Origin: Gammaproteobacteria bacterium
GTDB taxonomy: Bacteria > Pseudomonadota > Gammaproteobacteria > HK1
Length of the DNA: 64,000 nt
Assembly: GCA_021773795.1 (NCBI GenBank)
Contig: JAJFJT010000012.1
Coordinates: 186,001 to 250,000 of the forward strand
Reading direction: 5' to 3'
The notes under the pieces were generated by a model. It worked only from the letters and a program-made list of their open reading frames with translations, was not told the origin of the DNA and did no database searches. Below, in pieces: positions 17,575-26,837 of this stretch; positions within the stretch are counted from its first letter, which is position 1; each line of letters starts with the position of its first letter. The position numbers and the translations under genes were made by a program.

Positions 17575-18807
17575 TTAAGGTCGTGGATGGATCAGCTTAT
17601 GGCTTGCCCACTTGGCTGGCGCCACCACCACGTATTTGCCGCCCTGAACCTGGCGCAGCACCATGGGCTTGGCGATATTTTTGCCGGTAGCATCAAACTT
17701 TACGTTGCCGTAGAAAGTTTGTAATTGGGTTGCGGCCAGCGCATCGCGTACCTTCTCGGTATCGAAGGAGTTAGCCTTTTGTAGTGCATTCACCCAGACC
17801 AGCACCGATGCAGTGGATTCTGCTGCCTGGTAAGGGGGCACATAACCATAGGCCGCCTTAAAGTCTTTGGCGTAGTCTCCTGCCGAGCCAAACCAGGGGT
17901 CCTGGTAGGTCATGGTAGGTGCCCACTGGGTGGCGCACAGGGTTCCCTCTGCCTTGTTGCCAAACTTTTGGCTGTCAGTGACTTTTGCCGATTCGCAATG
18001 GGTAATCGCCAGCATCGGCACCTTGACCCGCATGGCAGCGGCCTGACGGGTGATCAATGAAGCGCCCTTGGAGTGACCTGAGACCACCAGTATGTCGGGC
18101 TTCAGCGCCTTCACTTTGGTCAGCGTGGCCGACATATCGCTCAGCTCACGTGGCAGCTTGTCATCCACCACCACCTTCATACCGTGGCGTTTGGCGTCAT
18201 CCAGCACGCCGGCACGGATATCGAGTGAGAAGGGATCGTTCTCCACTGCCACCGCAACCTTGACGCTGGACGGGCTCTTGCCCGAGGCCTTGGCGTGTTG
18301 CGCGGCCAGGTTGACGGCTTCCTGAAGGTATTGCTCCGAGGTGGAAAGCACTGCAAACAGATAGCGGTAACCCTTGTTGAAGAGCGAACGCGAGGCGCCA
18401 TTGCCTTCTACCATGGGGACCTTGTGCTTCTCGGTGATCGGCGCCATTGCCTTGGTAAGGCCTGAGCTGTATGGCCCGAGCATGAACTTCACCCCATCCT
18501 GCTTGATCAGGCGTTCGGCTAATTGTGCACCGCGCGCCGGGGTGGATTCGTCATCGTAGTAGATGACCTTGAGGCGGTAGCTTTTGCCACCCACCGTGAC
18601 GCCACCCTTGCTATTGACCCGGTTAACCGCAAGGTCATAACCCCGTTGGGTATGATTTCCGGCGGTGGTGTATTTGCCAGTCAGGGAGACTGCGGCGCCG
18701 AGTACGATGGTGTCGCCTTCTACCTTGGCAGAGGCACTACCCACGAGACCCAGTGTGAGCAGAGAAGTACCGAGTGAAAGGATTAGATTTTTTGTTAGCT
18801 TGAGCAT
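17575..18807 (-). CDS. Liv-type ABC transporter substrate-binding protein
   Basis: Periplasmic binding protein of the leucine/urea/amide type, about 410 residues. The Sec signal ends near GLVGSASA. The mature part begins with TIVLGAAVSLTGKYTTAGN, then GPYSSGLTKAMAPITEKHKV and VVSGHSKGASLITRQAA, the usual two-lobe pattern. The ATG at 18807, just after GGAGGAGG, is chosen over an upstream in-frame ATG at 18822. It is the first gene of the Liv cluster. Members of this branch bind branched-chain amino acids, amides or aromatic compounds, and the ligand is not decided here. Confidence 0.9.
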   Translation of the reverse strand: MLKLTKNLILSLGTSLLTLGLVGSASAKVEGDTIVLGAAVSLTGKYTTAGNHTQRGYDLAVNRVNSKGGVTVGGKSYRLKVIYYDDESTPARGAQLAERLIKQDGVKFMLGPYSSGLTKAMAPITEKHKVPMVEGNGASRSLFNKGYRYLFAVLSTSEQYLQEAVNLAAQHAKASGKSPSSVKVAVAVENDPFSLDIRAGVLDDAKRHGMKVVVDDKLPRELSDMSATLTKVKALKPDILVVSGHSKGASLITRQAAAMRVKVPMLAITHCESAKVTDSQKFGNKAEGTLCATQWAPTMTYQDPWFGSAGDYAKDFKAAYGYVPPYQAAESTASVLVWVNALQKANSFDTEKVRDALAATQLQTFYGNVKFDATGKNIAKPMVLRQVQGGKYVVVAPAKWASHKLIHPRP

Positions 18808-19062
18808 GCTGTCCTCCTCCATAAAGATCTGCTGATCATGTTTCCCCGTCCAGCTTGGACCACGGGAAGCAACGGTGGTTCTACACAGATTTCTTTTTTC
18901 GGTCCGGGATAGCCATGTGGATAATATTTAGGCGATCCCTTGGCCATAGCATAGAAGCTTGCGTTCTGAGGTCAAGGGTTGGTAGAACCTCGCGGTCGTT
19001 TCATGGCGGGTGGGGGAGTGTAGTATGAGGGTCTTATCACGAATATCAGGGAAGGCATTTAT

Positions 19063-20007
19063 ATGGACTCTGAAACTCAGGCACATGCTATTTACCAACG
19101 TCTTATAGCCAATGTTGAACGGGTAATTCGCGGCCAGAATCGCGCCGTTCGCCTGCTTGTTGCCGCCTTTGCTGCGGGTGGTCATGTGCTGCTGGAAGAT
19201 GTGCCGGGTACTGGCAAGACGACCCTGGCCAAGGCATTGGCGCGCTCCGTGCACGCGGAGTTTCAACGTATCCAGTTCACCCCGGACCTGCTCCCGAGCG
19301 ATATCCTCGGGGTGAGTATTTTTGACCAGGGCAGCCAGAAATTCAGCTTCCACCCAGGCCCGGTATTCACCGAGGTATTATTGGCCGACGAGATTAACCG
19401 TGCCTCGCCACGTACCCAGTCCGCCTTGCTGGAGGCCATGGGTGAGCACCAGGTGAGCGTGGATGGCGCCCGGCACGGACTCAAGCCGCTATTTTTCGTT
19501 ATCGCCACTCAGAACCCGCTGGAATTCCAAGGCACCTTTCCCTTGCCGGAGTCGCAAATGGATCGTTTTGCTCTGCGCTTTAGTCTTGGTTACGTGAGTC
19601 CTGAGGAGGAGGTGGCGATCCTCGGCGATCAAGCCCATGGTCATCCCCTGGAAAATATTGGGCCCTGTGTGAGTGAGGCTGAGGTGGTTGCCCTGCGTAG
19701 AGAATTGGAGGACGTGCGGGTGAGTGATGAACTGAAGCGCTATGTGGTGGATCTCGTCGGTGCTACCCGTAGTGCGGAAGGGGTGCGGGTAGGTGCCAGC
19801 CCGCGGGCATCGCTCACCGTAGTAAAGGTGGCTCAGGCCCTGGCACTTTTTGATGGCCTTGATTTCGTTACCCCGGACCACATTCAGGAGATCGCCGAGC
19901 CTGCCATTGCCCACCGTATTCTGGTGGAAGATCAGGCTGGCTTTTCCGGCTTGAATGGCGAGCGGGTGGTGGCCGAGATCCTGGAAACGCTGCCGGTTCC
20001 CGCCTGA
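19063..20007 (+). CDS. MoxR-family AAA+ ATPase
   Basis: A 314-residue AAA+ protein. Walker A is EDVPGTGKTTLAKALA, Walker B is VLLADEINRASPRTQSALLEAM, and sensor 1 is FFVIATQNPLEFQGTFPLPE, all hallmark MoxR segments. The C-terminal helical lid ends in TPDHIQEIAEPAIAHRI. MoxR proteins act as chaperone-like remodelers that work with vWA or DUF58 proteins. Here the next two genes are a DUF58 protein and a transglutaminase-like membrane protein, the usual cluster. Confidence 0.93.
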   Translation: MDSETQAHAIYQRLIANVERVIRGQNRAVRLLVAAFAAGGHVLLEDVPGTGKTTLAKALARSVHAEFQRIQFTPDLLPSDILGVSIFDQGSQKFSFHPGPVFTEVLLADEINRASPRTQSALLEAMGEHQVSVDGARHGLKPLFFVIATQNPLEFQGTFPLPESQMDRFALRFSLGYVSPEEEVAILGDQAHGHPLENIGPCVSEAEVVALRRELEDVRVSDELKRYVVDLVGATRSAEGVRVGASPRASLTVVKVAQALALFDGLDFVTPDHIQEIAEPAIAHRILVEDQAGFSGLNGERVVAEILETLPVPA

Positions 20008-20044
20008 GCTAGTGAAGCAGATGTCGGGCAACAAACAAGGACCA

Positions 20045-20079
20045 TAGCCTGGATGGCGCGATAGTGAAATCCGGGCTAC
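20045..20079. repeat. Palindromic intergenic repeat of the AGCCCGGAT...ATCCGGGCT type
   Basis: TAGCCTGGATGGCGCGATAG pairs with AAATCCGGGCTA across a short loop between the MoxR and DUF58 genes. Related copies lie at 23458-23490, 23531-23562 and 23593-23622. This type of small imperfect palindrome is common between genes in Gammaproteobacteria. It may stabilise or end mRNA within the operon. Confidence 0.65.
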
Positions 20080-20108
20080 GGGATGGCTGATGTCGTAGAG
20101 AGATCCTT

Positions 20109-21440
20109 ATGTTCAGACGCTGGTTACTTGCCCGGTTTTATACCCTCTACCGGCTTGATCGCTGGCTGCGGCTCCGGCTTGGTCCCGCCGGGGTGCTGGT
20201 GGCAGGACTTTTTAGCATTGCTCTCGTCTTTGGCATCGATACCCGGCGGACGCTCGCCTATCAACTCGCGAGTCTTGGTCTCGCACTGCTATTGCCGGCC
20301 ATCATCAGCACCTTATTTCCCTGCCCACGTTTGTCTCTGAGGCGAAGTGTGCCCCGTTACGCCACCGTAGGTGTGCCGATGGCCTATACGGTTAGGGTGA
20401 ATAATGAAAGCGGGCGGGAGCAGCATGGCCTGCGCCTGGTAGAAGCCTTACAGGCAAAGCCACCCTCGTATCAGCGTTTCCGCACCGAGCGGCTCAAAGA
20501 CCGGAAGCAAAGGAGCAACCCCTTCGATCGTCTGGTGGGTTATCCCCGCTGGAGTGTGCTCATGCGGTGGGCTCGTGGTGCGACGGTGAAAGAGGTCGGG
20601 ATTCCGCCAATTCCGCCACATGGTGACACTGAGGTGAAGATGCATTTGCTCCCGGAGCGTCGGGGGATGATTCACTTGGGCGATCTGCATGTGGCCCGGC
20701 CTGATCCCCTGGGTTTGGTGCGAGCGATTTCTACCCATCAAAAGCCAGTGAATCTGCTGGTATTGCCTCGCTGTTACCCGCTGCAGGGGATCGAGCTTCC
20801 CGGGACGCGGAGTCGTCCACACAATGGCTTATTGCCAGCGCCACTGCGCGGTGACTCGGGGGAATTTATGATGGTCCGGGACTATCGGCCCGGCGATCCC
20901 CTGCGGTGGATACATTGGCGCAGCTGGGCGCGGACGGGGCGACCGGTGGTCAAGGAATTCGAGGATCTGGGTGGTTGTCGCCATGCGCTTTTTCTGGATG
21001 TTGGTGATGGTGCGTCTGCTGAGAGTTTTGAGGCGGCGGTTTCGGTGGCGGCCTCTTTTGTGGTGACCGGATTCGTGGAGTTGGTCTGTATTGGCAGCAC
21101 TGTCTATCGCATGCCACGTGGAGGGGGGCGCGGTTTTTCAGCGCTGGTGATGGAGGCGCTGGCCTGCGTTCAGCCGCAAACGGATGGCAAGGGACGCCGT
21201 GTTCCGGAGGAATGCCTGGCCGAGGCGGGTGGCTGGATCTGTGTCTTTCCGGCTTGGGATGAGCAGCACCGACAGCAGATAAAAAACATCGCTGAGACGG
21301 GTGCGGGCGTGTTGGCACTGCCCATCGCTGACAGCGCAACGTTGGGATCGGAACTGTTGGGGCCGGGAATTCGTGTGGTACCACTGGCTGGTGCAGATAT
21401 AGCTCACTCCCTGCGCGATCTGGCGGGGGCCGGCTTATGA
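20109..21440 (+). CDS. DUF58 domain protein
   Basis: A 443-residue protein. Two N-terminal hydrophobic helices are followed by a soluble part containing the DUF58 signature MMVRDYRPGDPLRWIHWRSW and then KEFED, with a vWA-like fold downstream (HALFLDVGDGASAESFEAAV). Family members partner with MoxR ATPases. The downstream transglutaminase gene overlaps by 4 bases, supporting co-expression. The molecular role of DUF58 is not known. Confidence 0.9.
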   Translation: MFRRWLLARFYTLYRLDRWLRLRLGPAGVLVAGLFSIALVFGIDTRRTLAYQLASLGLALLLPAIISTLFPCPRLSLRRSVPRYATVGVPMAYTVRVNNESGREQHGLRLVEALQAKPPSYQRFRTERLKDRKQRSNPFDRLVGYPRWSVLMRWARGATVKEVGIPPIPPHGDTEVKMHLLPERRGMIHLGDLHVARPDPLGLVRAISTHQKPVNLLVLPRCYPLQGIELPGTRSRPHNGLLPAPLRGDSGEFMMVRDYRPGDPLRWIHWRSWARTGRPVVKEFEDLGGCRHALFLDVGDGASAESFEAAVSVAASFVVTGFVELVCIGSTVYRMPRGGGRGFSALVMEALACVQPQTDGKGRRVPEECLAEAGGWICVFPAWDEQHRQQIKNIAETGAGVLALPIADSATLGSELLGPGIRVVPLAGADIAHSLRDLAGAGL

Positions 21441-23425
21441 GGATTCCGCCATTGCTGTTGGGTGCCACCATGCTGTTTTGGGGATGGCAAAATGGGGCCT
21501 GGCTTACGGGCTTGTCACTGGCCGCTCTGATTGAGGGCGCACGGTGGGTCCCGTGGCGTTGGGAACTGGACGATCAGGACTTCAATCGTATCGCCGATCT
21601 CAGTGCCGTGCTGTTTCTCGGGTTGATTTATTACCAATACGATACCCACGCGGTACACGGGATATTTGGCACTCTGCGCTGGTTGCCACTGGTGTTGCTG
21701 CCCCTGCTGGCCGCCCAGCTCTATAGCACCCGTGACGGCATCCGTTACGCCACCCTGTTTATCAGTATTCGCCGCGCTGAGGCCCGTGGGCGGATTGTGG
21801 ATGGGGGGACGATAGATCTTCGTTATCCTTTTTTGGTCCTGTGCTTACTTTCTGCCAGCGCGGGTACTGCTGACCGGAGTCGCTTCTATGCGGTCTTGTG
21901 CCTGCTCGTGGTATGGGCCTTGTGGCGTTTTCGGTCACAGCGCTATTCCGTAATTATCTGGGGTGGGGTTATGGCGCTTTCACTGGCCCTGGGGATGGGT
22001 ATTCAGACGGGCATCCTGAAGACACGGACCGCGCTGGAGCCCATCGTGCTGGAGTGGCTGCAGGAACGCCTGTGGCAGATGCGTGACCCCTACCGCACCC
22101 AGACCGTCATCGGCGAGATTGGTGATTTCAAGACCTCCGACCGCATTCTTATGCGTGTGGATGCTTCCGGTAACCCTCCACCCCCGTTGCTGCGCGAGGC
22201 GAGTTACCGCACCTACAGCACCGGGGTCTGGCTTGCCGGCTCTACACGATTTAGCCCGCTCAAGCCGGACATCGAGGGCACAAGCTGGGCCTTGCAAGCG
22301 GGCGAGGGCCCTTTTCATAGCGCAAATATTTCCCAGCGCCTGCGCCGTGGCAAAGGGTTGCTCGCGCTGCCCGGTGGCTCCCATCGGCTGGAAAAATTGC
22401 CGGTAGAGGAGCTCAAACAAAATACCCTGGGGGCGGTCACCGTGGCGAGTGGACCCGATCTTGTTGAGTACACTGCCTACTACCGCCCCGGTGAGAGCGT
22501 GGATCTCAAGGCCGATGAGACCGATCTGCAGTTGCCACGTCGGCAGAGTGCATTGTTCAGCGATCTGGTGGATGAGCTGGGATTGCGCGGTTTGGAAACA
22601 GAGGCGGTTATTGCCCGCGTGGCAGCCTATTTCAAGCAGTATTTCAGCTACACCCTGGTGCAGCGCAGGTCTCAGGGCTTGCGGCCGCTTGCCTATTTCC
22701 TTCAGGAGTCGCGGCGTGGGCATTGTGAATACTTTGCTACCGCCACGGTGCTGCTTTTACGTGCGGCTGGTATCCCTGCGCGTTATGCCACCGGTTACTC
22801 GGTGCAGGAATACAGCACCCTGGAAGAACGTTTCATCGTGCGTCGTCGGCACGCTCATTCCTGGACTTTGGCGCGGGTGAACGGGCAGTGGCGGGATATG
22901 GACACCACGCCGGCAGTATGGGCGCCGCTGGAGGCTAAAGCGGCTTCCAGTTGGGAGGCTTTTTTCGACTTTTTTGCCTGGCTGCAATATCGCTTTACCC
23001 GCTGGCGAGTGAGCGAGGGCGGGGTGGAAATGCAATGGCTGCCATGGCTGGCGTTGCCGCTCTTTCTATTTCTGATATGGCGCTTACGGAGTACCCGGCG
23101 CCAGCAGCGTGTGCAAGTGGGAACATCCTCACAACGGCGGCCACGGCCCGTTGGCATGCGTTCGGATTACTATCAAATTGAGGCATTTTTAGGTGCTGCA
23201 GGTCTGACACGACCATCTGGGGAGACGCCACAAAGCTGGCTACGACAGTTGGCGGAGAGCAAGCAACTGGAGGGAATGGATGAAGTGCTGAAGGATATTC
23301 TGCCCATCCACTATCGTTGGCGTTTTGACCCCTTGGGTCTTGATGAGCGGGCGCGGGAAGAATTCGGCCGCCGGGTACAGACGTGGCTGACCCAGCAAAA
23401 AAAGGGAACGCTACCCTTTAAGTAG
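21437..23425 (+). CDS. TgpA-type membrane transglutaminase-like protein (DUF3488-transglutaminase)
   Basis: A 662-residue protein. The N-terminal about 180 residues contain several hydrophobic helices (DUF3488). A periplasmic papain-like transglutaminase core follows with the triad visible: Cys in RRGHCEYFATATVLLLR, His in RRRHAHSWTLARV, Asp in WRDMDTTPAVW. Another helix (LPWLALPLFLFLIWRL) and a cytoplasmic tail end the protein. The stop lies in a small AAAGGG...CCCTTT palindrome (23401-23419) that could help terminate transcription. It belongs to the MoxR-DUF58-TgpA trio, whose substrate is unknown in most species. Confidence 0.92.
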   Translation: MRIPPLLLGATMLFWGWQNGAWLTGLSLAALIEGARWVPWRWELDDQDFNRIADLSAVLFLGLIYYQYDTHAVHGIFGTLRWLPLVLLPLLAAQLYSTRDGIRYATLFISIRRAEARGRIVDGGTIDLRYPFLVLCLLSASAGTADRSRFYAVLCLLVVWALWRFRSQRYSVIIWGGVMALSLALGMGIQTGILKTRTALEPIVLEWLQERLWQMRDPYRTQTVIGEIGDFKTSDRILMRVDASGNPPPPLLREASYRTYSTGVWLAGSTRFSPLKPDIEGTSWALQAGEGPFHSANISQRLRRGKGLLALPGGSHRLEKLPVEELKQNTLGAVTVASGPDLVEYTAYYRPGESVDLKADETDLQLPRRQSALFSDLVDELGLRGLETEAVIARVAAYFKQYFSYTLVQRRSQGLRPLAYFLQESRRGHCEYFATATVLLLRAAGIPARYATGYSVQEYSTLEERFIVRRRHAHSWTLARVNGQWRDMDTTPAVWAPLEAKAASSWEAFFDFFAWLQYRFTRWRVSEGGVEMQWLPWLALPLFLFLIWRLRSTRRQQRVQVGTSSQRRPRPVGMRSDYYQIEAFLGAAGLTRPSGETPQSWLRQLAESKQLEGMDEVLKDILPIHYRWRFDPLGLDERAREEFGRRVQTWLTQQKKGTLPFK

Positions 23426-23457
23426 AAAAAGGGAGTAGAGCACCAAAACGCCTCTCC

Positions 23458-23726
23458 GTAGCCCGGATGCAGCATTAGCGAAATCCGGGAAGGTGGCTGC
23501 GGCGTAGGTTGGTATGACAACAGACCTCTGCCCCGGATTCCACTTCGTTTCATCCAGGCTACAGCCGGCTTAGCATTCCATCTTTCCCGTTATGCCGGAT
23601 GTAGCGCAGCGAAAATCCGGTCTCCAGGGGCCGAAGTCACGAAAATGAGGCCCTTGGTAGGCAGGAAAAAGGGCGGCGTTCGCTTATTCTCTATGTCGGG
23701 TTACGCTACGCTAACTCGACCTACGA
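23458..23726. repeat. Cluster of palindromic intergenic repeats
   Basis: The 374-base gap between the transglutaminase and FecR genes holds three copies of the GCCCGGAT/ATCCGGGC palindrome. Those at 23458-23490 and 23531-23562 are inverted to each other, so they could fold as one large hairpin; the third is at 23593-23622. A different palindrome at about 23696-23726 starts GTCGGGTTACGC; the same core recurs at 49472-49495. From 23738 a 14-base stretch (CACTATCGTTGGCG) repeats the 3' end of the transglutaminase gene. No gene is visible here. Confidence 0.7.
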
Positions 23727-23776
23727 GCCTTGCCCACTCACTATCGTTGGCGATTCAGATCCCGAGTCTGAAAAGG

Positions 23777-23798
23777 AAAAGGGTAGCGTCCCCTTTTT
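23777..23798 (-). terminator. Probable terminator after the FecR-domain gene
   Basis: On the minus strand, directly after the FecR gene stop, AAAGGGG and CCCTTTT pair across a 6-8 base loop and are followed by CCTTTTC. The T run is broken, so this is a moderate candidate for a Rho-independent terminator. On the plus strand the same palindrome ends in TTTTT. Confidence 0.4.
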
Positions 23799-23799
23799 G

Positions 23800-24513
23800 T
23801 CAGTGCATCCGTGGTCGTGGTGTCGATACCCGGCCCATGGACTGTATGTTGCGCATGAGGTTTTCGATGCTCTTCAGGCGCATCCGTCGCGGTGGGGTCG
23901 GCGCACTGTTGGCATCGGGGATGGTGGTGCCCCAGCCGGGCTGGTCAATGCTGACGCTACCGTGATCATTGGAAACATCGATGGCGGTTTTTTCTCCCGT
24001 TTTCTTCGGCTCGTTTAGGACCACGGTTGCGGAGTCCCCAATCACCTCACCGGATACATCGGTGCCACGGATGCCGATGGTGGCGACTTGGCCGAGCCGT
24101 ACGTTCATGGAGCGTGGGCGGTGTTTGGCTATCAAGCCGCTGACAAAGCGAAAGACACCCTTCAGAATGCGGGTAGCAACCACGTCTTGTTTGGCACTCC
24201 TGCCATAGACAAATTTGCTGACTTTCATTTGTGCCCGCGAGCCGAGGGTGAATTTGGAGCCATCCTGGAGGCGGAATCGGATCACCGAGCGTCGAGAGGT
24301 GGTTATCTTGTCTCCCGCGTAGATATCAGCTTTCTTGGAGAGGCGGCGGATTTGTCCATCTGTTCCTGTCGCTGTGACGGTGCCACGTAGCAGCATGACC
24401 TTGCCCGCAGATACTGCGGCGCTTGCGGGCAGTACCAGCGTGGCTAACAGGAAGCCGAGCAAAAGAGCGGGTATGCTTGCAGGAATCCGGGAATTTTGTA
24501 GCCTGATGCGCAT
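23800..24513 (-). CDS. FecR-domain secreted protein
   Basis: A 237-residue protein with a signal peptide (IPALLLGFLLATLVLPASA) and a FecR-type domain. Domain marks are KVMLLRGTVTATG, the IYAGDKITTSRRSVIRFRL segment, DGSKFTLGSRAQMKV and the late VRLGQVATIGIRGTDVSGEV. It is a soluble periplasmic or surface form lacking the transmembrane anti-sigma part of true FecR, and there is no ECF sigma gene near. The ATG at 24513 with GGTGGAGAT just upstream is preferred over a longer frame to 24636. The end is Pro/Arg-rich. It lies next to the autotransporter array, and a role in surface assembly is possible but unproven. Confidence 0.8.
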   Translation of the reverse strand: MRIRLQNSRIPASIPALLLGFLLATLVLPASAAVSAGKVMLLRGTVTATGTDGQIRRLSKKADIYAGDKITTSRRSVIRFRLQDGSKFTLGSRAQMKVSKFVYGRSAKQDVVATRILKGVFRFVSGLIAKHRPRSMNVRLGQVATIGIRGTDVSGEVIGDSATVVLNEPKKTGEKTAIDVSNDHGSVSIDQPGWGTTIPDANSAPTPPRRMRLKSIENLMRNIQSMGRVSTPRPRMH

Positions 24514-25459
24514 GATATCTCCACCTTTGTTTGTATTCTTTCCCAGCATAGACGGCCCCTGTAGGGCACGCAATGTCGTGGGTGCCATATTTGCGGGGGT
24601 GGTCACATTGTTTGCCCTTGGAGGTTGTGCCAGCATCCCCGGAATGTCAGCCCGCGACGAGTTATCGCGTGCGGAGCAACAAGGGTTTGTGCGCGCTCAG
24701 CATCATTTCAGCGGTTTTGACGTGGTAACACTGCATCGTGGTACTCATGTTTCCAGACGTCTGGTGGTGTACATCGAGGGCGATGGCCGGGCCTGGATCA
24801 GTCGCACACGTTTATCGGCAGACCCCACCCCGCGTAACCCGGTCAGTCTGAAGCTGGCACTCAAGGACCCCTCCACGGCGGTCCTCTACATTGGTCGGCC
24901 CTGCCAGTATTTGCGTTCGTCGGAGCGTGGCCGCTGCGATGCCCGATACTGGTCCAGTCATCGTTATGGTCGTGCGGTGGTGGATGCCATAAACCAGATC
25001 ATCGACGGCATAGCAGTTCCAGGGATGCAGGTGGGGTTAGTGGGTTATTCCGGTGGTGGAACGTTGGCGGCCTTGGTGGCAGCAACACGCGAGGATGCTG
25101 CCTGGTTAGTGACCCTTGCCGCCAATCTGGACCACCGCGTCTGGACCCGCGAGCATGGGCTTAGTCCGCTTGTCGGTTCGCTGAATCCACCAGATTTTGC
25201 GCTTCCACTCAAGGTCATTCCCCAGTTTCACCTTTCGGGCACGCGGGATCGCATCGTCCCGGTGGCGGTACTTAAGAGTTATCTGGCAGCGCTTGGTAAT
25301 CTGGCCACACTGACGACCGAAACGGTTGCAAATTTTGACCACGCCTGCTGCTGGGAAGGCCTCTGGCCCGATCGTATGTGCCGCTTTCCCCCGGCACGGG
25401 GGTTTCTCTCTAGAAAAGCCTGCAAAACCAGCATCATAGAGGGGGTTGTTGTTAAATAA
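24512..25459 (+). CDS. Predicted lipoprotein alpha/beta hydrolase
   Basis: The sequence shows a hydrophobic signal ending in the lipobox FALGGC, then a mature domain with VVYIEGDGRAWISRTRLS, GLVGYSGGGTLAALVA (a nucleophile elbow with Ser in GYSGG), a late Asp (SGTRDRIVPV) and His (NFDHACCW), consistent with a serine hydrolase triad. The start is uncertain. ATG 24512 is used here, but GTG 24578 would place the lipobox within 20 residues and leave room for a promoter facing the divergent FecR gene. A surface or periplasmic lipase/esterase-like role is inferred. Confidence 0.75.
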   Translation: MISPPLFVFFPSIDGPCRARNVVGAIFAGVVTLFALGGCASIPGMSARDELSRAEQQGFVRAQHHFSGFDVVTLHRGTHVSRRLVVYIEGDGRAWISRTRLSADPTPRNPVSLKLALKDPSTAVLYIGRPCQYLRSSERGRCDARYWSSHRYGRAVVDAINQIIDGIAVPGMQVGLVGYSGGGTLAALVAATREDAAWLVTLAANLDHRVWTREHGLSPLVGSLNPPDFALPLKVIPQFHLSGTRDRIVPVAVLKSYLAALGNLATLTTETVANFDHACCWEGLWPDRMCRFPPARGFLSRKACKTSIIEGVVVK

Positions 25460-25594
25460 GAACACTTGTGGTGTAAGGGGGACATCTGCTATGCTCGCGT
25501 CTGTTGCTATTTAATGACAGGGAAACAACAAAAATAATCCCGCCGTTGTAACGACAGTCAAGAGTAATTTCAGCGCTTTAATGGGGGATCTGTC

Positions 25595-26719
25595 ATGCGC
25601 GCCATAGCTAAACCAGTCCTGTGTACGGCTTTGGGAGTCATGCTCCTGGGTAACAGTTTTTCTGCTAACGCCGGTAGTTCTCCTCCTCCTTGCACACCCT
25701 ATCCCGCGTGCTGGTACGCCAACAACATTAACCCGTTGCTCACGTCACCCGTTGAACTCTTGGCGCTGGTCATATTGCAGGCACAGATACGTGCGTGGGC
25801 ACAGGTTGCTCTCATGCTGAATATGCCTTTTGCTGCCTATGTGGGGAGCGGCCGTTCTGGCCTCGATACAGAAATTTCCCCGGTTGCCGGTGGTTCCATG
25901 TTTCGTAGCCGAGGTATGGCGGCGGGTGATGATTTTGCCTTTCCCTACAGCTTCTGGGGCAGTGTCTCTCGCACAGACTCTGAGGACGACTTTGTTTCCA
26001 CCGCTTTTGATTCCACCCGTTACAATTTTCTTGCCGGCGCCGATTTTAGCCCACGGGAAGGTCTGGTTATGGGCTTGGCGCTTGGTTATGAAGATCAGGA
26101 TGTGGATACAACATTCAATGCGGGTAACGCCGATATGGATGGCTTTACCGTTGTTCCCTATCTTTCCCTGATGGTGGGAGATAAGACCAGCGTTAATCTG
26201 TCCTTTGGCTATTCCGACATCGATATAAGCCAGTTCCGTTCTACCGGTGGTGTCCCCGGCGGTGCGCCCATTACCAGTAAAGTGGATTCGGAGCGCTGGT
26301 TTTTTAGCGGAAACGCTGCTCACTACTGGCAATATGGCAACTGGAACCTGACCGGACATGCCGGTGTCTTCTGGGCCAAGGATCAGCAGGATGCCTTTAC
26401 CGAGAGTGACGCCACCGCAAACCTTAAAAATAGCTTCAAGCTAGGGCAGTGGCGCATCGGTATTGAGGGTGCGTACCCAATGGGTGCCTTCGAACCCTAT
26501 GCCAGCGCTACCCTCGAAAATGATTTCAGCCGTACCCAAATTCCCTTTGCTGCAGGTGTTGCCCGGGCTCAATATGATCCCACCGACGTGCTGCTCGGCT
26601 TCGGACTGCGTTATTTTGCTGATGATGGCCTGTCAGGAAGTATCGGATACAGCACCGTGGTTGGCCGTAATGACTACGACGAAGATACCTTCCAGCTGAT
26701 GGTTCGGGCCGAGTTTTAG
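25595..26719 (+). CDS. Autotransporter-type beta-barrel protein, array member 1
   Basis: A 374-residue outer-membrane protein. Signal to about residue 26 (GNSFSANAG), then a short N-terminal region of about 80 residues with CTPYPAC, and a barrel of about 265 residues. Barrel marks are GMAAGDDFAFPYSFWG, TAFDSTRYNF, FSPREGLVMGLALGYE, YDPTDVLLGFGLRYFA and a final RAEF, as in the autotransporter barrel family (PF03797). There is no passenger of usual size. A GGGGGAT ribosome site precedes the ATG, and an extended -10-like TGCTATGCT lies near 25489-25497. It is the first of five paralogues and shares the barrel but not the N-terminus with members 4 and 5. Confidence 0.85.
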   Translation: MRAIAKPVLCTALGVMLLGNSFSANAGSSPPPCTPYPACWYANNINPLLTSPVELLALVILQAQIRAWAQVALMLNMPFAAYVGSGRSGLDTEISPVAGGSMFRSRGMAAGDDFAFPYSFWGSVSRTDSEDDFVSTAFDSTRYNFLAGADFSPREGLVMGLALGYEDQDVDTTFNAGNADMDGFTVVPYLSLMVGDKTSVNLSFGYSDIDISQFRSTGGVPGGAPITSKVDSERWFFSGNAAHYWQYGNWNLTGHAGVFWAKDQQDAFTESDATANLKNSFKLGQWRIGIEGAYPMGAFEPYASATLENDFSRTQIPFAAGVARAQYDPTDVLLGFGLRYFADDGLSGSIGYSTVVGRNDYDEDTFQLMVRAEF

Positions 26720-26837
26720 GTTCGGGGGGGAAGGGGGCCTTCATGTGCTGGAGTGGTGGCCCGGGTTTTTTTGACCGCTAGCGCCTTTGCTAACGGCACA
26801 CACATTTAAATTGCAGCAAATTAATCAGGGAGTTTCC